The notes: generated from the sequence alone by a model not told the origin. 24,817 nt of DNA from an uncultured Caryophanales bacterium (GCA_905211645.1 CAJMBK010000011.1:1-24817); one strand, 5' to 3'; counted from the stretch's first letter, positions 6,624 through 15,563 are shown. Numbers and translations are program-made.

Positions 6624-8936
6624 ATGTATATTAAGGATAAAATTAAAGATATATTAGGTAATAACAGAGAAGTAAGTTTAGATGAATTAATTCGTCATTT
6701 CAGAATCAAAGTTAATCAAAAGGATGCATTCTTGAAAGCTATTGAGGATTTAATCTATGAAGGATTGGTCATTGAGACTGAAAAGAATTACTACACATTA
6801 ATCACTAATACTGCTTTTAGAGTTGCAAGAGTTGTCTTAAAGAGACCAACTTATATTTTTGCTACTTTAGTTTTAGAAAAGGAAGATGTTAAGATTTCCA
6901 ACGAAAGAGTTAGCACTCTTATCTGCGGTGATTTAATCTACATCAGAGCTTTACCAAACTCCAATTCATGGTCATTTGTTTCTATTTTGAAGGAACAAAA
7001 GACAATGAAAGCAAATTACTTAATCGATACCAAAAAACCAAGCTTAGTTCCTTTATTAGACAATAATACCAACATTAAATTAGAAATTAATAAGACAAAC
7101 TCCTTAGATCCTAAACCTGGCGACCTTGTTAAAGTTAATATCATCTCCAGAGAATTTGATAGAGCAAATTACTGCTTAGTTTTAAACGTTAACTTGGAAA
7201 AGATTTTGGTTTCTAACAAGGATGTTGGTTCAGATATCACTAAGATTATCGAAAGTTTTGATGCACCAATTGAATTTCCTAAGAAAGTTAAGGAAGAAGT
7301 TAAGCAAATTCCTGACCATGTTTTAGATAGTGACTTAGTTGGTAGAAAAGACTATAGAAACGAAATCACAGTCACAATTGATGGTGAAGATGCTTTGGAT
7401 TTTGATGATGCCATTTCTATCACTGAAAATAAGAATGGTTCTTTCAATCTCAAAGTTCACATCGCTGATGTCTCTTACTATGTAAGAACAAACACACCTT
7501 TAGATGATTCTGCAAGGGAAAGAGGTACTTCAATCTATGTCGCAGATAGAGTTGTCCCAATGCTTCCAACAGAATTATCCAACGGTATCTGCTCACTTAA
7601 TCCAAATGTTGATAGATTAACAATGACGGTTGAAATGGTCGTCGATCCATACGGTGAAGTTCTTGGTGAAGAAGTTCATATGGGTGTCATCAATTCTTAC
7701 GCAAGATTAACTTACACCGAAGTTAATAAATTTATTAAAGAAGGTAGTGAAAAATCTACTCTTGATGGTAAAGTTCAAACCTTACTTAAAGCAGCTAAGA
7801 AGTGTGCTGATTTAATTAGAAAGAGAAGAACTAAATTAGGTGCTTTGAAGCTTGAATCCACTGAAATTAAATTCAACTTGGATGAACAAGGTAACCCAAT
7901 TAGAGTCACCGAAAGAGTTCAAGAAGATGGTGAAAAACTCATCGAAGATTTCATGATTGCAGCAAACTGTGCAATTGCAAGAATCATGGATAAAAATGAC
8001 TTACCATGTCTTTACAGAATTCACGATGAACCACCAGCTGATAAGGTTTTGATCTTGAAAGACTTTTTAAGAAAGGTTGGCTTACTCAACCTCTTCCCAA
8101 GAGTTGTAACCTCTGAAGGTATTAGCAAGTTTTTAGAATCTATTGAAGATGTTAAGTTAAGAAAAGTAGTTTCTTCATTTACTTTAAGAACACTTGCTAA
8201 AGCAAGATACAGCCCAGATAATATCGGACACTTCGGTTTAGCTGAACCTCTTTACTTGCACTTTACATCACCTATTAGAAGATATCCAGATTTAATTGTT
8301 CATAGGGTTATCAGAGACTACTTATTAAACAAACGTCCTCTTGATAAAGGTGAACTCTATCAAATCATGGACGATTTAGGCGATTTAACTTCCGATTGTG
8401 AAAGAAGAGCACAAAAGATTGAATACGAAGTTAACGATTTAGAAACTTGCAAGTTTTTAAGAAATAAGATTGGTTATTCATATCATGCAACCATTGAAAA
8501 TATGAACGCATTCGGTATGTTTATCCAAATCGACATCGGATTGGATGGTTTCTTACCATTCATCTACATGGATAAAGATTATTACTATTACGATCCAAAA
8601 CGTTTCGATGTTCTTGCTAAGAACTCTCAAAAGCATTACCAATTAGGTGATTCAATTGATGTTGTTGTTTTATCAGTTGATATGGAAGGTAGAAAAGTTG
8701 ATTTCTGCACTCCAGAATTCATGTCTGCTACTAAGCAAAACTTATCTGAAGATGAATTTGCTAGATTGAAGAAAAATGATAAATCAATCATCGAAGAGCA
8801 TAGATTCTTCACTAAGTTATCAAATAGTGCCCGCCGTGGTTCTGATAAAAAGCAAAAACCTACTAAAACACAAAAGAAAACTAAGAAACGTTCCGATAGA
8901 TCAAAAGGTAAAAAACACAAAGGAAAACGTAGATAG
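6624..8936 (+). CDS. rnr: Ribonuclease R (3'-5' exoribonuclease)
   Basis: This 770-residue RNB-family enzyme degrades structured RNA. Order of parts: N-terminal winged-helix-like segment (MYIKDKIKDIL..., 1-70), cold-shock OB domains, RNB catalytic domain with the metal-binding aspartates in DGEDALDFDDAISI (Asp253-Asp262) and the signature HFTSPIRRYPDLIVHR, then an S1 domain (about 620-705, ATIENMNAFGMFIQI...GLDGFLPF) and a Lys/Arg-rich tail (about 735-770). AGAGGAG lies about ten bases before the ATG. smpB begins 3 bases after its stop; RNase R and SmpB-tmRNA cooperate in clearing stalled messages, and this gene order is conserved in Bacilli. Confidence 0.97.
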   Translation: MYIKDKIKDILGNNREVSLDELIRHFRIKVNQKDAFLKAIEDLIYEGLVIETEKNYYTLITNTAFRVARVVLKRPTYIFATLVLEKEDVKISNERVSTLICGDLIYIRALPNSNSWSFVSILKEQKTMKANYLIDTKKPSLVPLLDNNTNIKLEINKTNSLDPKPGDLVKVNIISREFDRANYCLVLNVNLEKILVSNKDVGSDITKIIESFDAPIEFPKKVKEEVKQIPDHVLDSDLVGRKDYRNEITVTIDGEDALDFDDAISITENKNGSFNLKVHIADVSYYVRTNTPLDDSARERGTSIYVADRVVPMLPTELSNGICSLNPNVDRLTMTVEMVVDPYGEVLGEEVHMGVINSYARLTYTEVNKFIKEGSEKSTLDGKVQTLLKAAKKCADLIRKRRTKLGALKLESTEIKFNLDEQGNPIRVTERVQEDGEKLIEDFMIAANCAIARIMDKNDLPCLYRIHDEPPADKVLILKDFLRKVGLLNLFPRVVTSEGISKFLESIEDVKLRKVVSSFTLRTLAKARYSPDNIGHFGLAEPLYLHFTSPIRRYPDLIVHRVIRDYLLNKRPLDKGELYQIMDDLGDLTSDCERRAQKIEYEVNDLETCKFLRNKIGYSYHATIENMNAFGMFIQIDIGLDGFLPFIYMDKDYYYYDPKRFDVLAKNSQKHYQLGDSIDVVVLSVDMEGRKVDFCTPEFMSATKQNLSEDEFARLKKNDKSIIEEHRFFTKLSNSARRGSDKKQKPTKTQKKTKKRSDRSKGKKHKGKRR

Positions 8937-8938
8937 AT

Positions 8939-9406
8939 ATGACAAAAAAGAAGGATGATAACGTAATTGCTAACAACAAAAAGGCTAAGTTTAATTACTT
9001 TTTAAAGGAATTTTACGAAGCTGGAATCTCACTTGTTGGTACTGAAATTAAAGCATTAAGAGAAAGTGGTTGCTCCATTGATCAAGCCTACATCTTGTTT
9101 AAAAACAATGAAGCATACATCGCTTTTATGAATATTCCTGTTTACAAACAAGGAAACATTTTTAATCATGAACCAACAAGAATGAGAAAACTCCTCCTTC
9201 ATAAACAGGAGATTAATTACTTAGCAAATTACATCAAACTTCATCCTCACTACTATGTCGTTCCTACCAAGATATATATTAAAAATGGTTTAGCTAAAGT
9301 TCAGATTGCTCTTAGCGAAAGTAAAAGAGTCAGTGATAAGAGAGACACAATTAAAAATAGGGAGGCAGAACGCCAAGCTTCAAGAGCATCTAAGCTTAAA
9401 TATTAG
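8939..9406 (+). CDS. smpB: SsrA (tmRNA)-binding protein SmpB
   Basis: The 155-residue protein is the partner of tmRNA in trans-translation. Visible family signatures: YEAGISLVGTEIKALRESG (about 30-48), a central EAYIAFMNIPVYKQGNIFNH, EPTRMRKLLLHKQEI, the KVQIALSESKRVSDKR segment (usually GK...DKR) and a basic tail. The ATG at 8939 begins two bases after the rnr stop, so translation is probably coupled. Its TAG stop is immediately followed by the Shine-Dalgarno of the next gene. The tmRNA gene itself is not in the window. Confidence 0.96.
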   Translation: MTKKKDDNVIANNKKAKFNYFLKEFYEAGISLVGTEIKALRESGCSIDQAYILFKNNEAYIAFMNIPVYKQGNIFNHEPTRMRKLLLHKQEINYLANYIKLHPHYYVVPTKIYIKNGLAKVQIALSESKRVSDKRDTIKNREAERQASRASKLKY

Positions 9407-9420
9407 AGGAGGTGACTTTC

Positions 9421-10257
9421 ATGGATACTATCAGAAGAAGATATACTGGTATCTTAATTAAAAAGATAACTACCACTGCAATTTTTATTGCAATTAGTAT
9501 CATCGCAACTAGATTTCTATCACTCTATCTATTCTCAAAAACATCGAGAATAGGTTTAGGTACTTTACCAATTATTCTCTGTTCACTCATTAACGGTCCA
9601 TTTTTTGGAGCATTGTGTGGTGTTGCAGCAGATTTTATTGGTACCGTACTATTTGAACCTGGTCCATATCTCTTTGTTTACTCAATAAGTGCAGCACTCC
9701 AAGGTATTCTTCCTTATTTATTGAATAGATTCGTCTTAAAACATAAATACGGAAAGATTGCTACAGCAGGCTTCATCACTTTAGTTCTTGAATTAACTCT
9801 AGGATTGTACTTAATATTTAATGATACATTTAAATTCTCTGGTGTTGTTTATGAATTAAGTTTAAATACAAAATTAGCAACATTTTTCATCTTCAACGCA
9901 ATCATTCTTTTGATGTTCACATCAATTTATTTCATCTCCAAAAAGTTAGTTAAATACTACCAACTTTATGGAAATAACGATATCTTCAATACGTTTGCGA
10001 TAATCACTTTCAATGAGATAGTAATTATTGTTATCTTAGGTGCCTTGTGGAAGCAAGTCTGCTTCGATATTGCTTTCCCAGCAGGAATTGTCACTTCATT
10101 TATATTCTTTGTACCTAATGTAATTGTTAAAGGTATTGTCACTTTACTTCTTTCTAACGCAATAAGTTCCATCGATGGCAAGTACATCGTTGGAAACAAA
10201 AAAAATAACTCCGTGAGGAGTTATTTGAGTCGTCAAGCTTCTTTACATCACAACTAG
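9421..10257 (+). CDS. ECF transporter substrate-binding subunit, FolT (folate)-like
   Basis: The 278-residue membrane protein has about six spans. The stretch RIGLGTLPIILCSLINGP, followed by FFGALCGVAADFIG, matches the FolT-type S-component pattern (R-I-x-hG-x-LPI-x...GPhhGAhhGhhhDhhG). Folate is therefore the likely ligand, though other vitamin S components share parts of this motif. The ATG at 9421 is chosen because AGGAGGT (9407-9413) is seven bases upstream; an in-frame GTG at 9412 overlaps that site. It follows smpB closely. Its last 17 codons contain the terminator of the opposing gene, and its stop overlaps that gene's stop by four bases (CTAG, 10254-10257). The basic, polar tail (KKNNSVRSYLSRQASLHHN) may be dispensable. 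Confidence 0.75.
   Translation: MDTIRRRYTGILIKKITTTAIFIAISIIATRFLSLYLFSKTSRIGLGTLPIILCSLINGPFFGALCGVAADFIGTVLFEPGPYLFVYSISAALQGILPYLLNRFVLKHKYGKIATAGFITLVLELTLGLYLIFNDTFKFSGVVYELSLNTKLATFFIFNAIILLMFTSIYFISKKLVKYYQLYGNNDIFNTFAIITFNEIVIIVILGALWKQVCFDIAFPAGIVTSFIFFVPNVIVKGIVTLLLSNAISSIDGKYIVGNKKNNSVRSYLSRQASLHHN
10198..10225 (-). terminator. Minus-strand terminator inside the folT-like coding region
   Basis: A perfect 9-bp stem AATAACTCC/GGAGTTATT with loop GTGA has a run of eight A on its left, i.e. a U-tract on the minus strand only. It ends the small minus-strand gene that stops at 10254, while being translated as codons of the opposing gene. Confidence 0.85.
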
Positions 10258-10562
10258 AATTGCCTTGCGACAAACATCGTTGTAACGGTTAATATAACTA
10301 AAGCGATAAAAAGTGCTAAATTAACATGTGAGAATGCTGTGTAAGTCTTACCTGAATAAACTTCAATTTGTGGGAAGAAGACACAGACACAAGCAAGAAT
10401 TGGAATGATCATGCCAAAGATAAAGTACATTGCTTTCTTAGCGGCATCACTATCTCCATGGTAGCAGTAAGCAAAAATGATTGCGGTTATACAACTTAAA
10501 AAACCGACAATTAAAACCGATAAATACATGCCATTCCTTGCGTTTGATATTCTTCTTGCCAT
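10254..10562 (-). CDS. Small three-span membrane protein of unknown function
   Basis: The 102-residue protein has a short basic N-terminus (MARRISNARNGMY) and three predicted spans (about 13-32, 43-63 and 79-98). I recognise no family. GAGGT about eight bases before the ATG is the ribosome-binding site, and TATAAT (on the minus strand, near 10590) is a likely -10. It is transcribed alone, from the gap after ppdK, toward the folT-like gene. Confidence 0.7.
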   Translation of the reverse strand: MARRISNARNGMYLSVLIVGFLSCITAIIFAYCYHGDSDAAKKAMYFIFGMIIPILACVCVFFPQIEVYSGKTYTAFSHVNLALFIALVILTVTTMFVARQF

Positions 10563-10604
10563 GATTTAGACCTCTACAACGTTAATTATTATAATATTTT
10601 GAAC

Positions 10605-10638
10605 CAATGAAAAAGACGAAGTTGATAACTTCGTCTTT
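10605..10638 (-). terminator. ppdK terminator
   Basis: A perfect 12-bp stem AAAGACGAAGTT/AACTTCGTCTTT with loop GAT lies 45 bases beyond the ppdK stop. On the minus strand it is followed by further U residues. Confidence 0.85.
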
Positions 10639-10682
10639 ATTTTTTCGATATTTTTAATTTATTTTGTTACTTATTTAAGCAA

Positions 10683-13352
10683 TTACTTGCTTAATTTTTC
10701 CTTAGCAGCAGCTTGAGCAGCAGCTAATCTTGCAACTGGGACACGGAATGGTGAGCAGGAGACATAGTCCAAACCAGCTGCATGATAGAATTCGATAGAA
10801 GCTGGGTCACCACCGGTTTCACCGCAAACACCAACGTGTAATTCAGGATTTGCAGCTTTACCTTCGTGAGTTGCTTTAACAACTAATTGACCAACACCAG
10901 CGACGTCCAATGTTTGGAATGGATCGAATTCGAGGATCTTTGTGTCATAGTATGCAGGTAAGAACTTGGTAGCGTCGTCACGGGAGAAACCAAATGTCAT
11001 TTGGGTTAAATCGTTTGTACCGAATGAGAAGAATTTAGCTTCTTTTGCGATTTCACCAGCAAGTAATGCGGCACGAGGGATTTCGATCATTGTACCGACG
11101 AAGTATGTCATATCAGAATGATTTTCTTCTAAGACCTTTTGTGCGGTTTCATCGATGATCTTCTTAACAAACTTGAATTCCTTAGGATCGAGTGTTAATG
11201 GAATCATGATTTCAGGAGTGATCTTAACCTTTTCACCAGCCTTTTCTAAGTCGTGTTGTGCTTGTAAAGCAGCTTGGAGAATAGCTCTGGTTTGCATTCT
11301 ACCAATTTCAGGATATGTGACATCCAAACGGCAGCCACGGTGACCCATCATTGGGTTGAATTCATGTAATTCTTCGATCTTCTTGTGAATTGCTTCACTT
11401 GTTGTACCGATAGCTTTTGCTAATTCAGCGATTGCACCTTCTTCTTGAGGTAAGAATTCGTGAAGTGGTGGATCGAGTAAACGAATATTAACATTCTTAT
11501 CCTTCATTGCCATGAATAAAGCGTAGAAGTCTTTTTGTTGTAATGGGAGTAATTCTGCTAATGCAGCTTCTCTTTCTTCAACAGTGTTTGCAAGAATCAT
11601 CTTTCTGAAGTGGAAGATCTTGTCAGGATTGAAGAACATATGTTCAGTACGGCAGAGACCGATACCGTTTGCACCAAACTTGACAGCTTGTAATGCATCT
11701 CTTGGAGTATCAGCATTTGCACGGACACTCAATCTCTTAACTTCATCTGCCCATTCCATAATGGTACCGAAGTTACCAGATAAGCTTGCTTCTTGAGTTT
11801 CAACTGCACCGAGGTAGACTTCACCGGTGGAACCGTTGATGGAGATGGTATCCTTCTCTGTGTAGACTTTACCATCGATTTCCATTGTACGATTTTCTTC
11901 GGAGATGTGAGCTGCACCACAACCGGTAATACAGGTCTTACCCATACCACGAGCGACGACAGCTGCGTGAGATGTCATACCACCACGCATTGTTAAGATA
12001 CCTTGAGCGGCGACCATACCATCTAAGTCTTCAGGAGATGTTTCTGCACGGACTAAGATGACCTTTTCACCCTTTGTACCTCTTTCTTTAGCTTCTTCAG
12101 CAGAGAATGCTAATTTACCGACTGCTGCACCTGGAGATGCTGGTAAACCTTGAGCAATGACCTTAGCTGCTTTGATAGCTTGAGCGGAGAATGTAGGGTG
12201 TAATAATGCATCGAGGGATTTAGCTTCAACACGGAGTAAAGCTTCTTCCTTGGTGATTAAACCTTCATTGTGTAAATCAACAGCAATCTTTAAACCTGCT
12301 GCTGCAGTTCTCTTACCATTACGGGTTTGTAAGAAGTAGAGTTTACCATCTTCGACGGTGAATTCCATATCTTGCATATCCTTGTAGTGATTTTCGAGTA
12401 AGTGAACGTTCTTAATTAATTGTTCGTAAACTTCAGGTTGTTGTTCCTTCAAAGCTTCGATTGATAATGGTGTTCTGATACCGGCAACGACGTCTTCACC
12501 TTGAGCGTTGATAAGGTATTCAGCGAAAATGTGATTTTCACCAGTTGCAGGAGAACGGGAGAAACCGACACCTGTACCGGAGTTGTTATTTAAGTTACCG
12601 AAAGCCATCATTTGGACGTTGACAGCCGTACCCCATGAATATGGAATACCATTCATCTTACGGTATGTGTTAGCTCTTGGGTTATCCCATGAACGGAAGA
12701 TTGCAGTGACTGCTTCCAACAATTGAACTTTAGGATCTTGTGGGAATTCTTCACCGAATTGTTTCTTGTAGTAATCCTTGAATTGACCGCAAAGAACCTT
12801 TAATTCTTCAGCAGTGATTTCATAGTCATACTTGTAACCTTTTTCTTCTTTGACCTTTTCGAGCATTGCATCCATATCATCTCTCTTGATACCTTTTGCA
12901 ATGTTTGTGAACATAAGAATGAAACGTCTGTAGCAGTCATAAGCGAAACGTGGGTTATTGGAAATTTCAGCTAAGATTTCGACTGTTTCATCGTTTAAAC
13001 CTAAGTTTAAGATTGTGTCCATCATACCAGGCATAGAAACACGTGCACCGGAACGAACGGAAACTAATAAAGGACGGACGGTTCTATCTTTAGGATCACC
13101 ACCGAACTTCTTGCCTGTTTCTTTTTCTAAGTCAGCAAGACCTTTGAAGATTTGTTCCTTTAAGAATTCTGGAACCTTCTTGCCTTCTTCGTAGTAGAGG
13201 TTACATGCTTCAGTTGTAACTGTGAAACCCATTGGAATTGTAATACCAATGTGTGCCATTTCAGCTAAACCAGCACCTTTACCACCAAGGAGTTCTTTAC
13301 CTTTGCCATATGCGTCTTTGAAAAGATAGACGTATTGTTTTTGTGTAGCCAT
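10683..13352 (-). CDS. ppdK: Pyruvate, phosphate dikinase
   Basis: The 889-residue enzyme interconverts PEP + AMP + PPi and pyruvate + ATP + Pi; in fermenters it usually works glycolytically or for PPi-linked energy saving. The N-terminal ATP-grasp part begins VYLFKDAYGKGKELLGGKGA. The phospho-carrier His462 lies in MRGGMTSHAAVVARGMGK, and the C-terminal PEP-binding barrel carries the catalytic Cys843 in HVGVCGETGGDP and the ending SCSPFRVPVARLAAAQAA. Length is normal (about 875-890). AGGAGG sits eight bases before the ATG. No dedicated PPDK regulatory protein is adjacent. It is a single-gene unit with a terminator on each side. Confidence 0.98.
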   Translation of the reverse strand: MATQKQYVYLFKDAYGKGKELLGGKGAGLAEMAHIGITIPMGFTVTTEACNLYYEEGKKVPEFLKEQIFKGLADLEKETGKKFGGDPKDRTVRPLLVSVRSGARVSMPGMMDTILNLGLNDETVEILAEISNNPRFAYDCYRRFILMFTNIAKGIKRDDMDAMLEKVKEEKGYKYDYEITAEELKVLCGQFKDYYKKQFGEEFPQDPKVQLLEAVTAIFRSWDNPRANTYRKMNGIPYSWGTAVNVQMMAFGNLNNNSGTGVGFSRSPATGENHIFAEYLINAQGEDVVAGIRTPLSIEALKEQQPEVYEQLIKNVHLLENHYKDMQDMEFTVEDGKLYFLQTRNGKRTAAAGLKIAVDLHNEGLITKEEALLRVEAKSLDALLHPTFSAQAIKAAKVIAQGLPASPGAAVGKLAFSAEEAKERGTKGEKVILVRAETSPEDLDGMVAAQGILTMRGGMTSHAAVVARGMGKTCITGCGAAHISEENRTMEIDGKVYTEKDTISINGSTGEVYLGAVETQEASLSGNFGTIMEWADEVKRLSVRANADTPRDALQAVKFGANGIGLCRTEHMFFNPDKIFHFRKMILANTVEEREAALAELLPLQQKDFYALFMAMKDKNVNIRLLDPPLHEFLPQEEGAIAELAKAIGTTSEAIHKKIEELHEFNPMMGHRGCRLDVTYPEIGRMQTRAILQAALQAQHDLEKAGEKVKITPEIMIPLTLDPKEFKFVKKIIDETAQKVLEENHSDMTYFVGTMIEIPRAALLAGEIAKEAKFFSFGTNDLTQMTFGFSRDDATKFLPAYYDTKILEFDPFQTLDVAGVGQLVVKATHEGKAANPELHVGVCGETGGDPASIEFYHAAGLDYVSCSPFRVPVARLAAAQAAAKEKLSK

Positions 13353-13490
13353 TTAAATCCTCCTAATAGTATTAAATTTATTTGCTACGAACAAATTAAA
13401 AGAATATTAACTTGTTACTCTTTAATTATAACAATATTCATTTATTTTCTTTATTAAATATATATGGCAAATTAAAAAAATTCACCATAC
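13353..13490 (-). promoter_or_regulatory. ppdK upstream region
   Basis: This A/T-rich gap holds AGGAGG just before ppdK and, on the minus strand near 13425, TTGTTATAATTAAAG with a perfect TATAAT -10 but no good -35. The leader would be about 70 bases. I see no riboswitch. Confidence 0.5.
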
Positions 13491-13522
13491 AAAAAGTCGG
13501 CTAAGAGTTAATTTTAGTCGAC
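13491..13522 (-). terminator. Terminator overlapping the end of the M29-like gene
   Basis: On the minus strand GTCGACTAA pairs with TTAGCCGAC (one A-C mismatch) and is followed by five U. The 5' arm contains the last Val and Asp codons and the TAA stop of the gene. Confidence 0.7.
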
Positions 13523-14653
13523 AAATTTTCCGTTTTTCATAATTACTATTTCTTCATTGGTTTCTTTAACTTTACCAATGATAGTTAAATCATCGGTTCC
13601 GATTGGGAAGATTAAGTCCTTTTCAAAGCTATAAAGAGCGATTTTTTCAGATTCAGGTTCGGGACAATCTTTGCGTTTAGACTTAATAACTAAGTGAGTT
13701 GATGAGTTTCTATTGAAGAGGTGCAACATGAAATTCTTGTTGTATCTTGCTAAAGGACAGGAGTTATCAACTAAACCAATTTTATCAACATCAATGAAAT
13801 TGCTAGATTGAAGAATATGTTTTGTATCCTTATCATTTGAATGTACTGTCACTTTGTTATCAATAATATCTATCGAACAACCTACAAGATTTTTACTTTC
13901 GTAGAAGATATCTTTAGAACTTACTGCATGGCCATTGACTTTGACATTCTTTAAGCAGGAACCAATCAATTCCGAAGGCATATTTGCAAAGAAATGATGC
14001 TTAAATTCTGAATCAAAAAAGTGAAGTGAGGAGAAATTGTACTCATTGAATTCAAAAGTTAAATCTGTTCCTAAGCCTGTTGTAACTCTGAATGATTTGA
14101 GATTTAAATTATTAATTTTATTTGCAATTGTATCTAATCGAGCAATATGTTCTCTGAAAGCTTTGATAGGATTTACTTTAGGAATAAGCATATGGCAGCT
14201 TTCATAAATTATCTTCCACATGGTTTGCAAAGCTTGAGTGGGAGTTAATTCAGGAAAAACTAAAGTTGCTAAATCTCTAGTTGGACAGCAAGCCTCAACC
14301 CATGATAAAAGATTAGAATTATATTTTGAAAGATGAACAGCAAATTTTTCACGGAAAATTTTGATTCTTTGCTCTCTTCTTAAATCGTTAAGATGGTTGA
14401 AAACTACTGGATCGGAACCGACTAAGGAGATTATTGCAAAATTGTTGCTTGCAAATGATTCGACTCTCTTTTCTCTCCAAAAATCAATTTTCTTGATGTA
14501 TTTTTTATGCTCATTCTTCAAAGCAAGTTTCTCCAAAGTGTAATCTTTGTAGATAACTTCGACTTTCTTGACATGAGATTTATAAAGTTCTGAAACAAGA
14601 TAATGGACAAATTCGCTGGCCTCGACGTGTGCGATAATTAATACATTTTGCAA
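13514..14653 (-). CDS. Degenerate M29-family aminopeptidase homologue with a displaced start
   Basis: From the TTG at 14653 the frame encodes 379 residues. It matches AmpS/PepS-like M29 aminopeptidases along its length: VEACCPTRDLATLVFPELTP, ANMPSELIGS, KVNGHAVSSK, LFNRNSSTHLVI, TDDLTIIG and a closing NGKFVD. Family members are metal-dependent. Here the first Glu (228) and a His (320) remain, but the Glu of the usual GEVAL block is gone (DKIGLVDNS) and the HVDFMIG pair is replaced by DLIFPIG (346-352). M29-like sequence (VKQLKSYAKLISNVGIEAS) continues in frame upstream to 14722, where a start is expected but AAG is found. GAGG 8 bases before the TTG could rescue translation. It may be a pseudoenzyme or an early pseudogene. 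Confidence 0.7.
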   Translation of the reverse strand: MQNVLIIAHVEASEFVHYLVSELYKSHVKKVEVIYKDYTLEKLALKNEHKKYIKKIDFWREKRVESFASNNFAIISLVGSDPVVFNHLNDLRREQRIKIFREKFAVHLSKYNSNLLSWVEACCPTRDLATLVFPELTPTQALQTMWKIIYESCHMLIPKVNPIKAFREHIARLDTIANKINNLNLKSFRVTTGLGTDLTFEFNEYNFSSLHFFDSEFKHHFFANMPSELIGSCLKNVKVNGHAVSSKDIFYESKNLVGCSIDIIDNKVTVHSNDKDTKHILQSSNFIDVDKIGLVDNSCPLARYNKNFMLHLFNRNSSTHLVIKSKRKDCPEPESEKIALYSFEKDLIFPIGTDDLTIIGKVKETNEEIVIMKNGKFVD

Positions 14654-14984
14654 TGGACTAGCCTCAATGCCGACATTGGATATAAGTTTGGCATATGATT
14701 TTAGTTGTTTTACTTTTGACTTATGTGTTCCTCATTCTCTATTGCCATATAAATATATCACAAATTAACAAATTTGTAAGTGATTTTTGATAAATTTCGT
14801 ATTTTGAATTTTAAACAATTTTAAACACAAATTCAAAGTTGTTTAAGACATCTTTAAAAATTGAAAGATTTTTTAATATATTTAGATTAAATGTATTACA
14901 TATGCTAAAATTACCTTAATTTAAGTGACTTGCCAAGGCAAAATAGATATAATTATTTGGTTAGTTTTTTCGAGGTGATAGAGC
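14654..14984. promoter_or_regulatory. Divergent promoter region between the M29-like gene and tetR
   Basis: Minus strand: TTACAA (14779-14774), 16 bases, TATATT (14757-14752), then GAGGA (14733-14729). Overlapping this promoter is an 18-base palindrome ACAAATT-N4-AATTTGT (14760-14777). Plus strand: GTGACT (14925-14930), 17 bases, TATAAT (14948-14953), then GAGGTGAT before tetR. Inside the plus-strand spacer lies TTGCC-AA-GGCAA (14930-14941), a candidate operator. A wider inverted repeat TTAAACAA/TTGTTTAA sits at 14811-14818 and 14839-14846. The repeats are seen; binding by the adjacent TetR protein is inferred. Confidence 0.5.
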
Positions 14985-15563
14985 ATGAAAAATAGAGCAG
15001 AATTTTTTGCCAATGAATTAAAAAAGAGATTGCAATTTAAAACCTTAAGTGAAATGCCAGTTATAGATTTCTGTAACGAATTGAATACTTCCAGACAAAA
15101 CTTCTATTACTATTTCAAGAGTATGGAAGAATGTTTGATTTATCTTTTGCTCTCAGAGAATCCAATGAACACAAACATTGATAGACCACAAGACAGCGTC
15201 AAACAATGTGTCAAGTTCTTATCTGAAAACACTGGATTAGTTAAAAATATCTGTAAGCAAGCTTCCACAAGAGAGCTTTTTATAAATTTCTACTATGAAT
15301 ATTTCAAGAATGCAGTTAAGAAATACGTCAATTACTGCATTAAGATTGATTTCAAATTAACTGAAACTGAAAAAGATATTTTAGTCAAATCAATCACTTA
15401 TCAATATCTTTTATTCATCTTTGAATTTATTAGAAATCCAGAAGAGACAAAGCTTTTGAAGACTGCTAAAATTCTTGAGTTTTTGACAAGAGGTAACATT
15501 GAAGAATTAGCTAAGAGATTGCATCAATATTCTTCAATTGCAAGTTTGGATGACGATGAATAA
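14985..15563 (+). CDS. TetR/AcrR-family transcriptional regulator
   Basis: The 192-residue protein begins with a helical segment and a TetR-type helix-turn-helix: MPVIDFCNELNTSRQNFYYYF (about 24-44) followed by KSMEECLIYLLL, which corresponds to the usual 'LYYHFxSKEDLL' end of the motif. The C-terminal helical part (about 60-190) is the variable ligand/dimer domain. GAGGTGAT lies about eight bases before the ATG. It overlaps the alcohol dehydrogenase gene downstream, so the two form one unit and the regulator probably controls that unit. The effector is unknown; an alcohol or aldehyde is a reasonable guess only. Confidence 0.85.
   Translation: MKNRAEFFANELKKRLQFKTLSEMPVIDFCNELNTSRQNFYYYFKSMEECLIYLLLSENPMNTNIDRPQDSVKQCVKFLSENTGLVKNICKQASTRELFINFYYEYFKNAVKKYVNYCIKIDFKLTETEKDILVKSITYQYLLFIFEFIRNPEETKLLKTAKILEFLTRGNIEELAKRLHQYSSIASLDDDE

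Noticed and set aside
8304..8306. Possible reassignment of AGG to Met, reported for some uncultured Bacilli
   Set aside because: AGG here encodes the conserved Arg of the RNase R motif PDLIVHR, and AGG in the AdhE linker (RRENMLWF) also fits Arg.
14734..14760. Extension of the M29-like gene past 14731 by reading TGA as Trp
   Set aside because: The expected N-terminus is already reached at 14722, the GAGGA site lies just upstream, and no start codon is found beyond the TGA.
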